From assembly GCA_900316075.1 (NCBI GenBank), contig ONBT01000007.1, forward strand, positions 1 through 64,000: a stretch of 64,000 nucleotides of DNA, read 5' to 3'. The notes beneath the pieces were generated by a model that saw only the letters and a list, made by a program, of their open reading frames with translations, made no database searches and was not told where the DNA came from. Positions 7,740-16,662 of the stretch are shown piece by piece; position 1 is the stretch's first letter; each line of letters begins with the position of its first letter. Made by a program: the position numbers and the translations under genes. The stretch is from an uncultured Lachnospiraceae bacterium (GTDB taxonomy: Bacteria; Bacillota; Clostridia; Lachnospirales; Lachnospiraceae).

Positions 7740-8700
7740 CCTTCTTTATGTTTATTGCCAGGTATATGTTTATATCTGTTTTTATCCTGACCTTTATATC
7801 AATCTATATGTAGGTCTTTATAATGACTCGTAGATTGATGTTTAAATGTAATTGTGTATGTATCTATTTACAGCCACTGACACAGCAACAAATACAAATA
7901 CTGTGCAACATGCAGTATAATAACTGTATAGAAGCACGAAGGCATATGCTAACCAGCATACACATACGACCACATATGAAGGTAAAAATAATACATAAGA
8001 TATATATGTGCGTATATTTATAAACACAAATATAAAAATTACACCCATCACAAGTGGATGTGAATGAATACATGGATATGTAGAAACATGAAGAACCATA
8101 TAAAGCGATGTATAATAAATGGGTTCATAATTAGAAACATATGAAATATAAACATAAGAACACACATTGGCATACACCAATGTTTAATAATGATTTGGTA
8201 TCCACTAGCCTTGGATTTCATTAACAATAAATGAGCATACAGATAAACACAAACACAACAAAAGTCTCTTAAAATAAGGCACTACTGGATCTCCATATTT
8301 GAAAATAGAAAAAGAAGAAAGCAAAGGGAAGGAAACAAATCAGGTATGCTCAGACAGAGAAAGATACAACCAAACATAAGTATAAAAAGTAAACATGAAA
8401 AAAAGCAGACATACAAATATACATACACATACAAAAGCCGGAACAAATGCATAAACGCAAAGCAACATATGGATACAGAGATACAGACAGATACATATAG
8501 AATCAGTATATAGAAAAATTAAATGCAACACCGGGAACAGGAATATATGTATAAAGACAAAAGCACAAGTAAACATACAGACTAACATACAAACAAACAT
8601 TAATATATAGATCATCATAAGAGAACGTAGACGCTTAAAGGAAACAGCAGCAAAAAAGATGATTGAAAATGAGTTCCCAAGCGGCTTCAAATATGCTATA
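7740..8700. other. AT-rich island without recognisable genes; candidate centromere region
   Basis: About 960 bases of markedly AT-rich sequence upstream of parA in an otherwise GC-rich window. It is filled with short ACATA, CATATG and TATAT words in variable order. Open frames here translate to low-complexity Tyr/Cys/Val-rich strings with no ribosome binding sites and are taken as chance. Its position next to parA fits a partition site or a bent regulatory region; no exact iterated unit was found by eye. Confidence 0.4.
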
Positions 8701-8720
8701 TTATTAGACGAGGAAGGGAC

Positions 8721-8759
8721 GGCCCGGGGAGAAAGAAATTTCTGCCAGGGCCATTTTTT
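8721..8759 (+). terminator. Intrinsic terminator or attenuator ahead of the DAHP synthase gene
   Basis: The stem GGCCC-g-GG...CC-a-GGGCC encloses an inner AGAAA/TTTCT stem and is followed by CATTTTTTAT. It lies about 100 bases before the gene. A weak promoter (TTCCCA, 17 bases, TATATT at about 8696) lies directly before it, so the hairpin could attenuate aroF transcription rather than end an upstream unit; there is no upstream gene on this strand. Confidence 0.6.
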
Positions 8760-8855
8760 ATGCAAAGGCGTAAAAACGTAAGAAAAGCCAATGACTCTGT
8801 AAATCCGGCTTTTCAGACAAAAAACCTTTGAATGTCAGGAGAGGAAAGAAAAAAG

Positions 8856-9890
8856 ATGGAAATGCAAATGGAGTTCATAAGGCAGCTGCCGAAACCTGCG
8901 GAGCTGAAGGAACAGTTCCCTTTAGATGACCAGTTGAAAGCGGTCAAGCAGAAGCGTGACGATGAGCTGGCGGCTATATTTCGCGGGGAAGATAAGCGTT
9001 TTATATTAGTCATAGGGCCGTGTTCAGCGGATCGGGAAGACGCGGTGCTCGAGTACATGGACCGCATGAAGCGCCTGGCAGACGAGGTGGAGGACAAGCT
9101 GTACATCGTGCCGCGCTGCTATACGAACAAGCCGCGGACCAAGGGAGTAGGCTACAAGGGCATGCTGCACCAGCCGGATCCGACGAAGGCCGAGGATATG
9201 CTGGCCGGAATCATTGCGATTCGGGAGCTGCACACGAAAATACTGAAAAATACGGGCTTTACGTGCGCAGATGAGATGCTGTACCCCGAGAATCACAGGT
9301 ATTTGTCGGATTTGCTCGGGTATGTCGCGGTCGGGGCGCGGTCCGTCGAGAACCAGCAGCATAGAATCACAGCTTCCGGTGTCGGAATTCCTGTAGGCAT
9401 GAAAAATCCAACATCCGGTGACCTGGGCGTCATGATGAACGCGATTTCGGCGGCTCAGAGCCGGCAGCGTTTCGTTTATCGCGGCTGGGAAGTGCAGACG
9501 ACCGGAAACCAGTACGCGCATGCAATCCTGAGAGGTAGCGTGGACAAGTACGGCAGAACTACGCCGAATTATTATTATGAAGATCTGCAGCGGGTCAACT
9601 CGCTGTACGAGCGGGCGGAGCTGGAGAATCCGGCCGTCATCGTTGACACGAACCACAGCAACAGCGGCAAGCATTTCGAGGAGCAGATCCGGATTGCGAA
9701 GGACATAATGCATTCGAGACGCCACAGCGACGACATCAATCGCCTGGTGAAGGGGCTGATGATTGAGTCCTACCTTGTCGACGGCTGCCAGTCCGTGGAT
9801 GAAGGCGTATACGGGAAGTCCATCACCGACCCCTGCCTGGGCTGGGAGAAAACGGAAGCCCTCGTGCGGGAACTGGCGGAGGAAGCGTAA
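8856..9890 (+). CDS. aroF: 3-deoxy-7-phosphoheptulonate (DAHP) synthase, class I
   Basis: A 344-residue enzyme that condenses phosphoenolpyruvate and erythrose 4-phosphate, the first step of the shikimate pathway. It matches the AroF/AroG/AroH type: LVIGPCSAD, YTNKPRTKGVGYKGM, GARSVENQQHR, KNPTSGDLG, LRGSVDKYGR, DTNHSNSGK and MIESYLVDG. The N-terminal extension (about 45 residues) is where feedback-binding residues lie in this subclass; the effector cannot be told. The start at 8856 follows AGGAGAGG; ATG 8832 overlaps that site. Which isozyme (F, G or H) is unknown. Confidence 0.88.
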   Translation: MEMQMEFIRQLPKPAELKEQFPLDDQLKAVKQKRDDELAAIFRGEDKRFILVIGPCSADREDAVLEYMDRMKRLADEVEDKLYIVPRCYTNKPRTKGVGYKGMLHQPDPTKAEDMLAGIIAIRELHTKILKNTGFTCADEMLYPENHRYLSDLLGYVAVGARSVENQQHRITASGVGIPVGMKNPTSGDLGVMMNAISAAQSRQRFVYRGWEVQTTGNQYAHAILRGSVDKYGRTTPNYYYEDLQRVNSLYERAELENPAVIVDTNHSNSGKHFEEQIRIAKDIMHSRRHSDDINRLVKGLMIESYLVDGCQSVDEGVYGKSITDPCLGWEKTEALVRELAEEA

Positions 9891-9894
9891 TTCC

Positions 9895-11376
9895 GTGGGT
9901 TCGGATAGCGAGAAAACAGAGCGGGGCAGCTCGGATAGGGTGTCAGGCAATGAACTGCAAATTGGTTCGAACTGCATGATCGGGCGTGTAACCCCATCAG
10001 AAATCTCGAGAATAATGCAAAGCTGTGATCTTTGCCCGCGGAACTGCCATATTGACAGATATGTCAACATAGGTGCCTGCGGAGCCGGAGCTGATGTGTA
10101 TGTCGCCAGGGCCGCCCTGCATTTCTGGGAGGAGCCGGTAATCTCAGGCTCCCGTGGTTCCGGCGCCGTCTTTTTCTCCGGCTGCAATTTAGGCTGCATA
10201 TTCTGCCAGAATTCAGCAATTTCTCATCCTCAAATGGGGACAGGAAACCTCAAAGGCAATACTGGTGCGGGTGAGAAGGATGCTCTATATAGGGGGTCAG
10301 GTACCACCGGCAATAACAACTGCTATCAGCTCAACAGTGGGTCACAGAGGGGGACAGGAACCACCAAAGGCAGTATAGGTGCGGCTGAGAGTGGTACTCT
10401 CTATAGAGGGTCAGGTACCACTGTTGATAACTTCTGTGAGTCGCATGAAAACTGGGCGGAAGTGGGGACAGGTACCCTAAAAACGAGCAATGGCGCGGTT
10501 GACAGAAATTGTCAGACGAAGTTCCTGCCCCCAGGTAAAAAGGTATCTGTGGAAAAGTTGGCGGAAATTTTTCTGCGGCTGCAGGACGAACAGGGGGCCA
10601 ACAATATCAACCTGGTAACTGTGGCACACTTCGTACCCCAGGTGGCGCTTGCCCTGGAAATGGCGAAAAACAGGGGCCTGACTATTCCGGTTGTCTACAA
10701 TACGTCATCCTATGAGAAGGTTTCAGCTCTGAAAATGCTGGACGGGCTGGTGGATGTGTACCTGCCGGACTTCAAATACATTTCGCCGGAGCTGGCAGCA
10801 AAATTTTCACATGCTAAAGATTATCCGGAAGCAGCCATTGCGGCAATTGACGAGATGGTGCGGCAGGTCGGAGAGGCGGAATTTGTTCCGGAAGAAGAGT
10901 TCGTCAGAAAAAAAGACGCGGGGGAAGTATCGGAAAATCCAATAAGTGCAGAGAAAATTGAAACACTGCTGACAGAACAGGGACAAATCGACGACAAAAA
11001 AGGTGTATACCCGCCGGGCGGACAACTAATCAAAAAAGGCGTGATCGTGCGGCAGTTATTGCTTCCGGGGCACGTGAAAGAGAGCGAGAAGTGCCTGCAA
11101 TTCCTGCATGAGCGCTACGGGAACCGTATATATATCAGTATCATGAACCAGTACACCCCGATGCCGACCCTGCAGGAATGGCTGAAGGCTGACAAGAATG
11201 GCAGACTGGCAAATGATTACGATTTGGCCCCTTTAGCCAGGAAAGTGACAAAAAGGGAATATTCTAGGATTGTTGATTTTGCAATCAACAATGGAATTGA
11301 GAACGGATTCACCCAGACAGGGGATACAGCAGAGAGTTCCTTCATTCCTGATTGGAACGGCGAAGGGGTTGACTGA
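9895..11376 (+). CDS. PflX-type radical SAM protein with in-frame repeat insertion
   Basis: A radical SAM protein of the PflX/COG1313 type, related to pyruvate formate-lyase activating enzymes. CDLCPRNC is followed by FFSGCNLGCIFCQN, whose CxxxCxxC binds the 4Fe-4S cluster that cleaves S-adenosylmethionine. Later family blocks are NNINLVTVAHFVPQ, VYNTSSYEKV, DVYLPDFKY and VRQLLLPGH. Between FCQNSAISH and KKVSVEKLAEIF lies a 100-residue segment encoded entirely by family A repeats (10235-10534), in frame and without stops. A second extra block of about 45 residues (AEFVPEEEFVRKK onwards) precedes the conserved GVIVRQLLLPG. The start is taken as GTG 9895 with GGAGGAAG inside the end of aroF; ATG 9976 is the alternative. 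The substrate is unknown. Confidence 0.8.
   Translation: MGSDSEKTERGSSDRVSGNELQIGSNCMIGRVTPSEISRIMQSCDLCPRNCHIDRYVNIGACGAGADVYVARAALHFWEEPVISGSRGSGAVFFSGCNLGCIFCQNSAISHPQMGTGNLKGNTGAGEKDALYRGSGTTGNNNCYQLNSGSQRGTGTTKGSIGAAESGTLYRGSGTTVDNFCESHENWAEVGTGTLKTSNGAVDRNCQTKFLPPGKKVSVEKLAEIFLRLQDEQGANNINLVTVAHFVPQVALALEMAKNRGLTIPVVYNTSSYEKVSALKMLDGLVDVYLPDFKYISPELAAKFSHAKDYPEAAIAAIDEMVRQVGEAEFVPEEEFVRKKDAGEVSENPISAEKIETLLTEQGQIDDKKGVYPPGGQLIKKGVIVRQLLLPGHVKESEKCLQFLHERYGNRIYISIMNQYTPMPTLQEWLKADKNGRLANDYDLAPLARKVTKREYSRIVDFAINNGIENGFTQTGDTAESSFIPDWNGEGVD
10235..10534. repeat. Family A repeat cluster inside the radical SAM coding region
   Basis: Contains GGGGACAGGAAACC, GGGGTCAGGTACC twice, GGGGACAGGAACC, CTGTTGATAACTTCTG and GGGGACAGGTACC, and closes with GTTCCTGCCCCC. 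Length is a multiple of three and the frame stays open, encoding Gly/Thr/Asn-rich strings such as RGSGTTVDN. Confidence 0.85.
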
Positions 11377-11439
11377 GCCCCGGGTCAACAAGGTGGATTT
11401 ATCAGCAAAACTAATGGGACACCATAAAGAGGGGACATT

Positions 11440-12759
11440 TTGAGAAGCGGACAGGAGCGGACGATATTTCATGTGGACGTGAACAGCGCATTTCTGTCCT
11501 GGTCGGCGGTCAAGCGCCTGAGGGAAGACCCGGAGGCAGTAGATCTCAGGACGATTCCTTCTGCTGTGGGCGGGGACGAGGCGACCCGGCACGGCATCAT
11601 TACGGCAAAATCCACGCCGGCCAAGAAATACGGGATCAAGACGGCCATGACTGTGACAAATGCCCTGCGGCTCTGCCCCAATCTAGTCCTGGTGCCGGCG
11701 GATTTCAAGACATATCGGGAGTTCTCCCATCAATTCATTGCAATTCTGAAAAAATATACGGACCTGGTCGAGCAGGCTTCCATCGACGAGGCTTACATGG
11801 ACGTGACGGGGACTGCGGAGCTCTACCGCAGCTTTGAGACGGAAGAGCAGAAGTGGCCGCTATCTTTGGCGTATCACATTAGTAATGAAATAAAAACGGA
11901 CCTTGGATTTACCGTGAATGTGGGCGTATCAGTCAACAAACTGCTGGCAAAGATGGCTTCGGACTTCGAGAAGCCGGACAAGGTGCACACGCTGTATCCG
12001 GAGGAAATTCCTCGGAAAATGTGGCCGCTGCCGGTGGGAGAACTCTTTGGGTGTGGAGCAAGAACAGCAGAACGCCTGCGGACACTGGGCGTTGTCACTA
12101 TCGGAGACGCGGCAGCCCTCGACGAAGAAGTTCTGAAGCGGGCCCTCGGAGACAAGGCCGGAACCTACATCTGGCGCAGCGCAAACGGGCTCAGCGACAG
12201 TCCGGTGGAACCGGTGCGGGAGGAAGCCAAGAGCGTTTCGAATGAGATTACCTTGTCGGCAGATATAGTTGATTCTAATTTCAACAGATTTATGCCGGTT
12301 AAGGTTCACTCACTTTCCGAGTCGGTAGCAAGAAGATTACGGAAAGCCGGTCTTTATGGAAGCACAGTTGTCGCGACGGTGAAGACTTCAGACTTTCGGC
12401 GGCGGTCGAAGCAGGTGCCGCTATCTGCACCGACGGACAGTGCGCCGATTATTGAAGCCGCAGCCATGGACCTTTTCAGGGACCTTTGTTTCGGAACGGT
12501 AAACTCTGCGGGCCTTTTCGCGGAGGATGTCGGCGTCCGCCTTGTGGGCGTTGGCGTGACCAATATAGATCACGGAGAAAACAGGCAGCTGAGCCTTTTC
12601 GACCTACCCTCGGGAACGGATACCCTGCTGGAAGCGGGAGAGAGCGCAGAAAACGAGACAAACAGCCAGCACTCCACAGAAAAGCAGCACAAACTGGACG
12701 CAATGGAAGACGCCATCAATGGAAAGTTTGGAGATGGCGTCCTGAAGCGCGGATTATGA
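11440..12759 (+). CDS. dinB: DNA polymerase IV (DinB-like Y-family polymerase)
   Basis: A 439-residue translesion polymerase. The catalytic palm shows FHVDVNSAFLSW (first Asp), PAKKYGIKTAM and QASIDEAYMDVTG (Asp-Glu pair). A helix-hairpin-helix region (LFGCGARTAERLRTLGV) and the little-finger domain follow; the C-terminal tail (about 400-439) is polar. The start is read as TTG 11440 with AAAGAGGGG upstream, which puts the conserved FHVDVN at the usual distance from the N-terminus. It is the first of two Y-family polymerases in the window. Confidence 0.88.
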   Translation: MRSGQERTIFHVDVNSAFLSWSAVKRLREDPEAVDLRTIPSAVGGDEATRHGIITAKSTPAKKYGIKTAMTVTNALRLCPNLVLVPADFKTYREFSHQFIAILKKYTDLVEQASIDEAYMDVTGTAELYRSFETEEQKWPLSLAYHISNEIKTDLGFTVNVGVSVNKLLAKMASDFEKPDKVHTLYPEEIPRKMWPLPVGELFGCGARTAERLRTLGVVTIGDAAALDEEVLKRALGDKAGTYIWRSANGLSDSPVEPVREEAKSVSNEITLSADIVDSNFNRFMPVKVHSLSESVARRLRKAGLYGSTVVATVKTSDFRRRSKQVPLSAPTDSAPIIEAAAMDLFRDLCFGTVNSAGLFAEDVGVRLVGVGVTNIDHGENRQLSLFDLPSGTDTLLEAGESAENETNSQHSTEKQHKLDAMEDAINGKFGDGVLKRGL

Positions 12760-12924
12760 ACCATATATATGGTGCAGAAAGTACCATATTTGCTTCGTGC
12801 AAAGTGCAAGATTTTGCAATGCACAATTTGGCAATAAACGCCAATGGACAAATGCCGGGAGAGCAGGTATGATGATGGCACATCAAACGAACGAGCGTTT
12901 GAATGCAGAGCGGGCGGAAGAGCG

Positions 12925-15822
12925 ATGAAGAACACAGTTTTCGGTATACTTGCCCATGTGGATGCAGGCAAGACAACCCTGTCAGAGCAGCTTCTGCTGG
13001 CGGGCGGAGCCATCCGGGAGGCGGGCCGGGTGGACAAGGGCACTTCGTACCTGGACAATTATGATATCGAACGTACGCGCGGAATTACTGTTTATTCGAA
13101 GCAGGCACAGCTGACGCTTTCCGGGTGGCCCTTCACCCTCCTGGATACTCCGGGGCACAGTGACTTTTCAGGAGAGGCGGAAAGGGTTCTTTCCGTGCTG
13201 GATGCGGCTATTCTCGTCGTTTCTTCGGGAACCGGCGTGAACGGGCACACGGTGCTTCTGAAGAAGCTGATCGACCGCTACAATATTCCGACTATTCTTT
13301 TTGTGAACAAGACGGATTTGCCGGGCTATGACCGGGAGGCCTTGCTGGCAGAAATCCGCAAAAAACTGGGCAGACAGTGTATTCCGGCGGAGGATATCGA
13401 AAGCGGCACAGCAGCAGAGGATGTGGCGGTCCTGGATGAGGGCCTGTTGGAGCAGTATCTGGAGACAGAGACCCTGCCGGAAGGGGCGGCGGAAGACCTA
13501 TATAATCAGGCCCTGCTGGTTCCTGTGTACTTTGGGGCAGCTCTGAAGGGAGAGGGCGTAGAAGCTTTGATTCAGGGCCTGCTCAGGACAGAGCCTGGCC
13601 GGCAGGAGGCTGCTTCGGCTGAAAGAGGGGAGGAAGCATTAAAGAGGCTGATCAGTGGTGGAAATGTGGCCACAAATGCGGATGACGTCCCGTTTTCCGC
13701 CCGGGTATTCGGGATCAGCAATGCGGACCGGCGGCTCACGTACATGAAAGTCACCGGAGGCAGACTGAAAGTACGGGATGAAATCCCGACGGGGCGAGCC
13801 GATGCGGCGAGCCCCGGAGAAGGGGCGGAGCATGCGACGGAAAAAGTGACGGAGCTGCGCGTTTACTCCGGGGAAAAGTACAAATCCGTGCAGGAAGCCC
13901 TGCCCGGCGACGTCGTAGCGGTCTGTGGCCTGGAGCATACCTTTGCCGGGCAGGGGCTGGGGGCCGAAGCCGACGCGCTGAGGCCCCTCGTGGCGTCGGC
14001 CATGAAGGTTCGGGTCGTTCCGGGCGACGGGGTAGAGGACGGCGCCTTCCGCGCCGCGGTAGCGGCCCTTTCCGAGGAGGAGCCCGGCCTCTCGGCGACG
14101 ACCGAGGCGGACGGGGCGGTTTACTTCCGTATCATGGGCCGTCTGCAGGAGGAGATATTGCAGGACCTCTTCCAGAGCCGCTTCGGAATGCCGGTTTCCT
14201 TCGGACCCGAGCGGGTAGTCTATGCGGAGACAGTCCGGGGGAAGGTGGAAGGAGCCGGGCATTATGAGCCTCTGCGCCACTATGCTGAAGTACATCTGAC
14301 TGTGGAAGCGGGCTCTCCGGGCTCCGGGATTGTGATAGAAAGCGCCTGTCCGACAGACGTGCTGGAGAAGACTTACCAGCGGCAGGTCATTGATGCCCTG
14401 TACGGAGAGGCCCGGAATGGCGGCCTGGTGGGCGTTCTGACCGGAGCTCCGTTGACGGATATTGTCATTACCCTGGTTTCGGGCCGCAGTCATGTCAAGC
14501 ATACGGAGCCCGGGGACTTCCGGGAGGCGGCTCTCCGGGCCTTGCGGCAGGCTCTGATGCGGGCTGAGAATGTCCTGCTGGAGCCCTGGCTTTCCTTTGA
14601 ATTCCGCCTTCCGTCTGCCTTTGTCGGGCGGGCCCTGACGGATATCAGTGCTATGGGCGGGACCTCTTCCGGGCCGGATCTGTCTGCGGACGGGACCATG
14701 GCGGTCCTCACCGGAGAAGTCCCGGCTGCAGCGGTGGGGGACTATGCGGCGAATCTCCGGACCTACAGCGGAGGAGACGGCGAAGCTGCCTTCGAGCCCG
14801 CGGGCTACAAGCCGGCCTCCCGTGCCGCAGAGCTCATGGAACTTGCGAATTATGACCCGGACCGGGATACCGCTCACCCTTCCGGCTCCATCTTCTGCGT
14901 GCACGGGGCCGGAGACTTCGTTCCCTGGGACGAAGTGGCGGAGCATATGCATCTGCCGTATACATGCAAACATACATATACTTATAGCACGGACGCCTGG
15001 GTAAGGACTGACAACCAATGGATTCCTGCGTCAGTGTCGGAAGGAGCAGAAACACAGGATGATGGCAGCGGCTTTTCCTCCGGCGGCGGGCCGGAACGGG
15101 GAGCGGGCCGGGACCTGACTGCCATCATGAACGGTCTGGGCAAGAGCGCTAACCAGAAGGACAAGCCCCGCGGCAGAGACCGCGACCTGCAGAAAGTCCG
15201 CAAGCGCGAGGACGAACTGGCCCGCAAAAGGGCCCAGGAAGCGCGGCAAATGCAGAAGGCGGAGGCCCAGCGGCTGCGCGGGTTCGGTGTTGACCCTTCT
15301 GTTTCAAGCGCGTTGTCGTCTAACGCTGGCAAGGGCAGCGTTTCGACAGGCACGTCCGGGCAGTCTGCCAAGATCTCTGGCTTTGCAGGTGCTGCGGGCC
15401 GTTCGGACCTCCTCCTGGTGGACGGCTACAATATCATCTTCGCCTGGCCGGAGCTTAGGGACCTGGCAGCTAGCAATGTGGACGCAGCCCGGGGAACACT
15501 GAACGATCTGCTTTCCAACTATGCCGGATACACAGGGGCGGAGACCATCGTGGTCTATGACGCCTACCTGCTGGAGAATCACGCCACGGAAATCCTCAAA
15601 TATCACAATATCCATGTGGTTTTCACAGCCACAGCCGAGACTGCGGACCAGTATATAGAGAAGACGGCCATAAAACGCCGCAAGGATTCCTCCATCACAG
15701 TCGCCACCTCCGACCGGGTCGAGCGGGTCATCGTCCTTTCGGCCGATGCCCGGGTCATGTCGGCGGAATCCTTCAAATCCGCGGTAGATGCGGTGAATGA
15801 GGAGATAAGGGGAAAAATCTGA
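12925..15822 (+). CDS. TetM-like translation GTPase fused to a YacP/Rae1-like NYN nuclease domain
   Basis: A 965-residue protein with two parts. Residues 1 to about 680 form an EF-G-like GTPase of the ribosomal-protection (TetM) family: ILAHVDAGKTTLSEQ (P-loop), RGITVYSKQ (switch I), LLDTPGHSDF, FVNKTDLPG, then beta-barrel and EF-G-like domains ending with GSIFCVHGAGDFVPWDE. A charged Lys/Arg/Glu-rich linker follows. The last 140 residues match the NYN_YacP fold: LLLVDGYNIIFAWPEL, VVYDAY, TAETADQYIEK and TSDRVE supply the conserved acidic residues. YacP (Rae1) of Bacillus cuts mRNA in the ribosomal A site, so the fusion couples a ribosome-binding GTPase to an A-site nuclease. It could act in ribosome rescue or antibiotic response. 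Start 12925 lies behind GGCGGAAG. Confidence 0.85.
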   Translation: MKNTVFGILAHVDAGKTTLSEQLLLAGGAIREAGRVDKGTSYLDNYDIERTRGITVYSKQAQLTLSGWPFTLLDTPGHSDFSGEAERVLSVLDAAILVVSSGTGVNGHTVLLKKLIDRYNIPTILFVNKTDLPGYDREALLAEIRKKLGRQCIPAEDIESGTAAEDVAVLDEGLLEQYLETETLPEGAAEDLYNQALLVPVYFGAALKGEGVEALIQGLLRTEPGRQEAASAERGEEALKRLISGGNVATNADDVPFSARVFGISNADRRLTYMKVTGGRLKVRDEIPTGRADAASPGEGAEHATEKVTELRVYSGEKYKSVQEALPGDVVAVCGLEHTFAGQGLGAEADALRPLVASAMKVRVVPGDGVEDGAFRAAVAALSEEEPGLSATTEADGAVYFRIMGRLQEEILQDLFQSRFGMPVSFGPERVVYAETVRGKVEGAGHYEPLRHYAEVHLTVEAGSPGSGIVIESACPTDVLEKTYQRQVIDALYGEARNGGLVGVLTGAPLTDIVITLVSGRSHVKHTEPGDFREAALRALRQALMRAENVLLEPWLSFEFRLPSAFVGRALTDISAMGGTSSGPDLSADGTMAVLTGEVPAAAVGDYAANLRTYSGGDGEAAFEPAGYKPASRAAELMELANYDPDRDTAHPSGSIFCVHGAGDFVPWDEVAEHMHLPYTCKHTYTYSTDAWVRTDNQWIPASVSEGAETQDDGSGFSSGGGPERGAGRDLTAIMNGLGKSANQKDKPRGRDRDLQKVRKREDELARKRAQEARQMQKAEAQRLRGFGVDPSVSSALSSNAGKGSVSTGTSGQSAKISGFAGAAGRSDLLLVDGYNIIFAWPELRDLAASNVDAARGTLNDLLSNYAGYTGAETIVVYDAYLLENHATEILKYHNIHVVFTATAETADQYIEKTAIKRRKDSSITVATSDRVERVIVLSADARVMSAESFKSAVDAVNEEIRGKI

Positions 15823-15835
15823 ATATTATTATTTC

Positions 15836-15864
15836 AGCGGAGCCTTTTCGGGCCCCGCTTTTTT
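15836..15864 (+). terminator. Intrinsic terminator after the GTPase-nuclease gene
   Basis: Hairpin AGCGGAGCC...GGGCCCCGCT followed by a run of T. Confidence 0.8.
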
Positions 15865-15931
15865 CGGGTCTTTTACGGTTTGCGGACCGGAGAGGGGAGA
15901 GGAGGCGGGCTATATTAGTCATGAGATTTTT

Positions 15932-15961
15932 TGAAACTTTTTTTCAAGGGTGGTCGTCTAA
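15932..15961 (+). promoter_or_regulatory. ECF-type (SigV-like) autoregulated promoter
   Basis: TGAAAC at 15932-15937 and CGTCTAA at 15955-15961, separated by 17 bases, match the layout of promoters read by ECF sigma factors of this group. It lies 80 bases upstream of the sigma gene, so the operon is probably self-activated. Confidence 0.65.
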
Positions 15962-16042
15962 TCTGTGTAATGAGAAGGGCGGAGAGACCCGGCGGGGACC
16001 TGAAGAACCCTCGCCGCGGCCTGTTGCCGGAGCAGTTGACAG

Positions 16043-16498
16043 ATGAATCAAGTAGATGAAGCCATCCTGAAAAATTATGAAAGCATGTATCGCCTGGCCT
16101 TCACGTACGTGAAGAACCGGGACGATGCCATGGACGTCGTGCAGGAAGCGTGCGTCAAGGCGATGGCCGGCGCTGCCACTATCCGCAAGGCTTCGAGCAT
16201 CCGCTCTTTTCTCATGAGTGTCACAGTGAACTGTGCAATCGACTGTATCAGGAAAGGGAAAAAGACTGCCGATATCGACAGCGTTCCCGAAGACGGAAGG
16301 GAAGACGCCTACGAAGACACCGACCTTTCCCGGGCTCTTTCGGAGCTGGACGAGCGGGAGCACGCGATTATTGTCCTTAAGTATTTCGAGGATTACAAAC
16401 TGCGCGAAATTGCCGACGCCCTCGGGCTCAATGAGAACACGGTGAAAACGACGATGTACCGGGCTTTGAAGAAACTGAAGGGAAAACTGGAGTCCTGA
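16043..16498 (+). CDS. sigV: ECF-family RNA polymerase sigma factor, SigV-like
   Basis: A 151-residue sigma-70 family protein with region 2 (ESMYRLAFTYVKNRDDAMDVVQEA) and region 4 (LDEREHAIIVLKYFEDYKLR, EIADALGLNENTVKTTMYRALKKL). Its length and the DUF3298-containing partner directly downstream match SigV, which in Bacillus and Clostridioides answers lysozyme. The assignment to SigV rests on that partner. Confidence 0.82.
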   Translation: MNQVDEAILKNYESMYRLAFTYVKNRDDAMDVVQEACVKAMAGAATIRKASSIRSFLMSVTVNCAIDCIRKGKKTADIDSVPEDGREDAYEDTDLSRALSELDEREHAIIVLKYFEDYKLREIADALGLNENTVKTTMYRALKKLKGKLES

Positions 16499-16662
16499 TG
16501 CGGTCGAACATGCTGAAGGCACTCGCTCGGTCGACCGACCACCTTTCGGGCAGGGAAACCTGCCCATTCGGAAACAATGGCTGCCGGGTGGAAGCGGAAG
16601 CTTCGATTTCGGCAGCAGCAAAGGCCTTTGCTCACAAACATATGCAGCAAAAGGAGTCTTAT

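Noticed and set aside
7823..8765. Several open frames of 66-141 codons in the AT-rich island
   Set aside because: Low-complexity Tyr/Cys/Val/Met translations, no ribosome binding sites, overlap on both strands; explained by base composition.
12844..12924. Longer N-terminus for the GTPase-nuclease fusion
   Set aside because: The added 27 residues do not match translation GTPases, which start with the MKN...ILAHVDAGKTT segment, and lack a better ribosome binding site.
13639..15018. A 459-codon open frame antisense to the GTPase-nuclease gene
   Set aside because: Shadow frame of a GC-rich gene with no recognisable product; the sense frame has full motifs.
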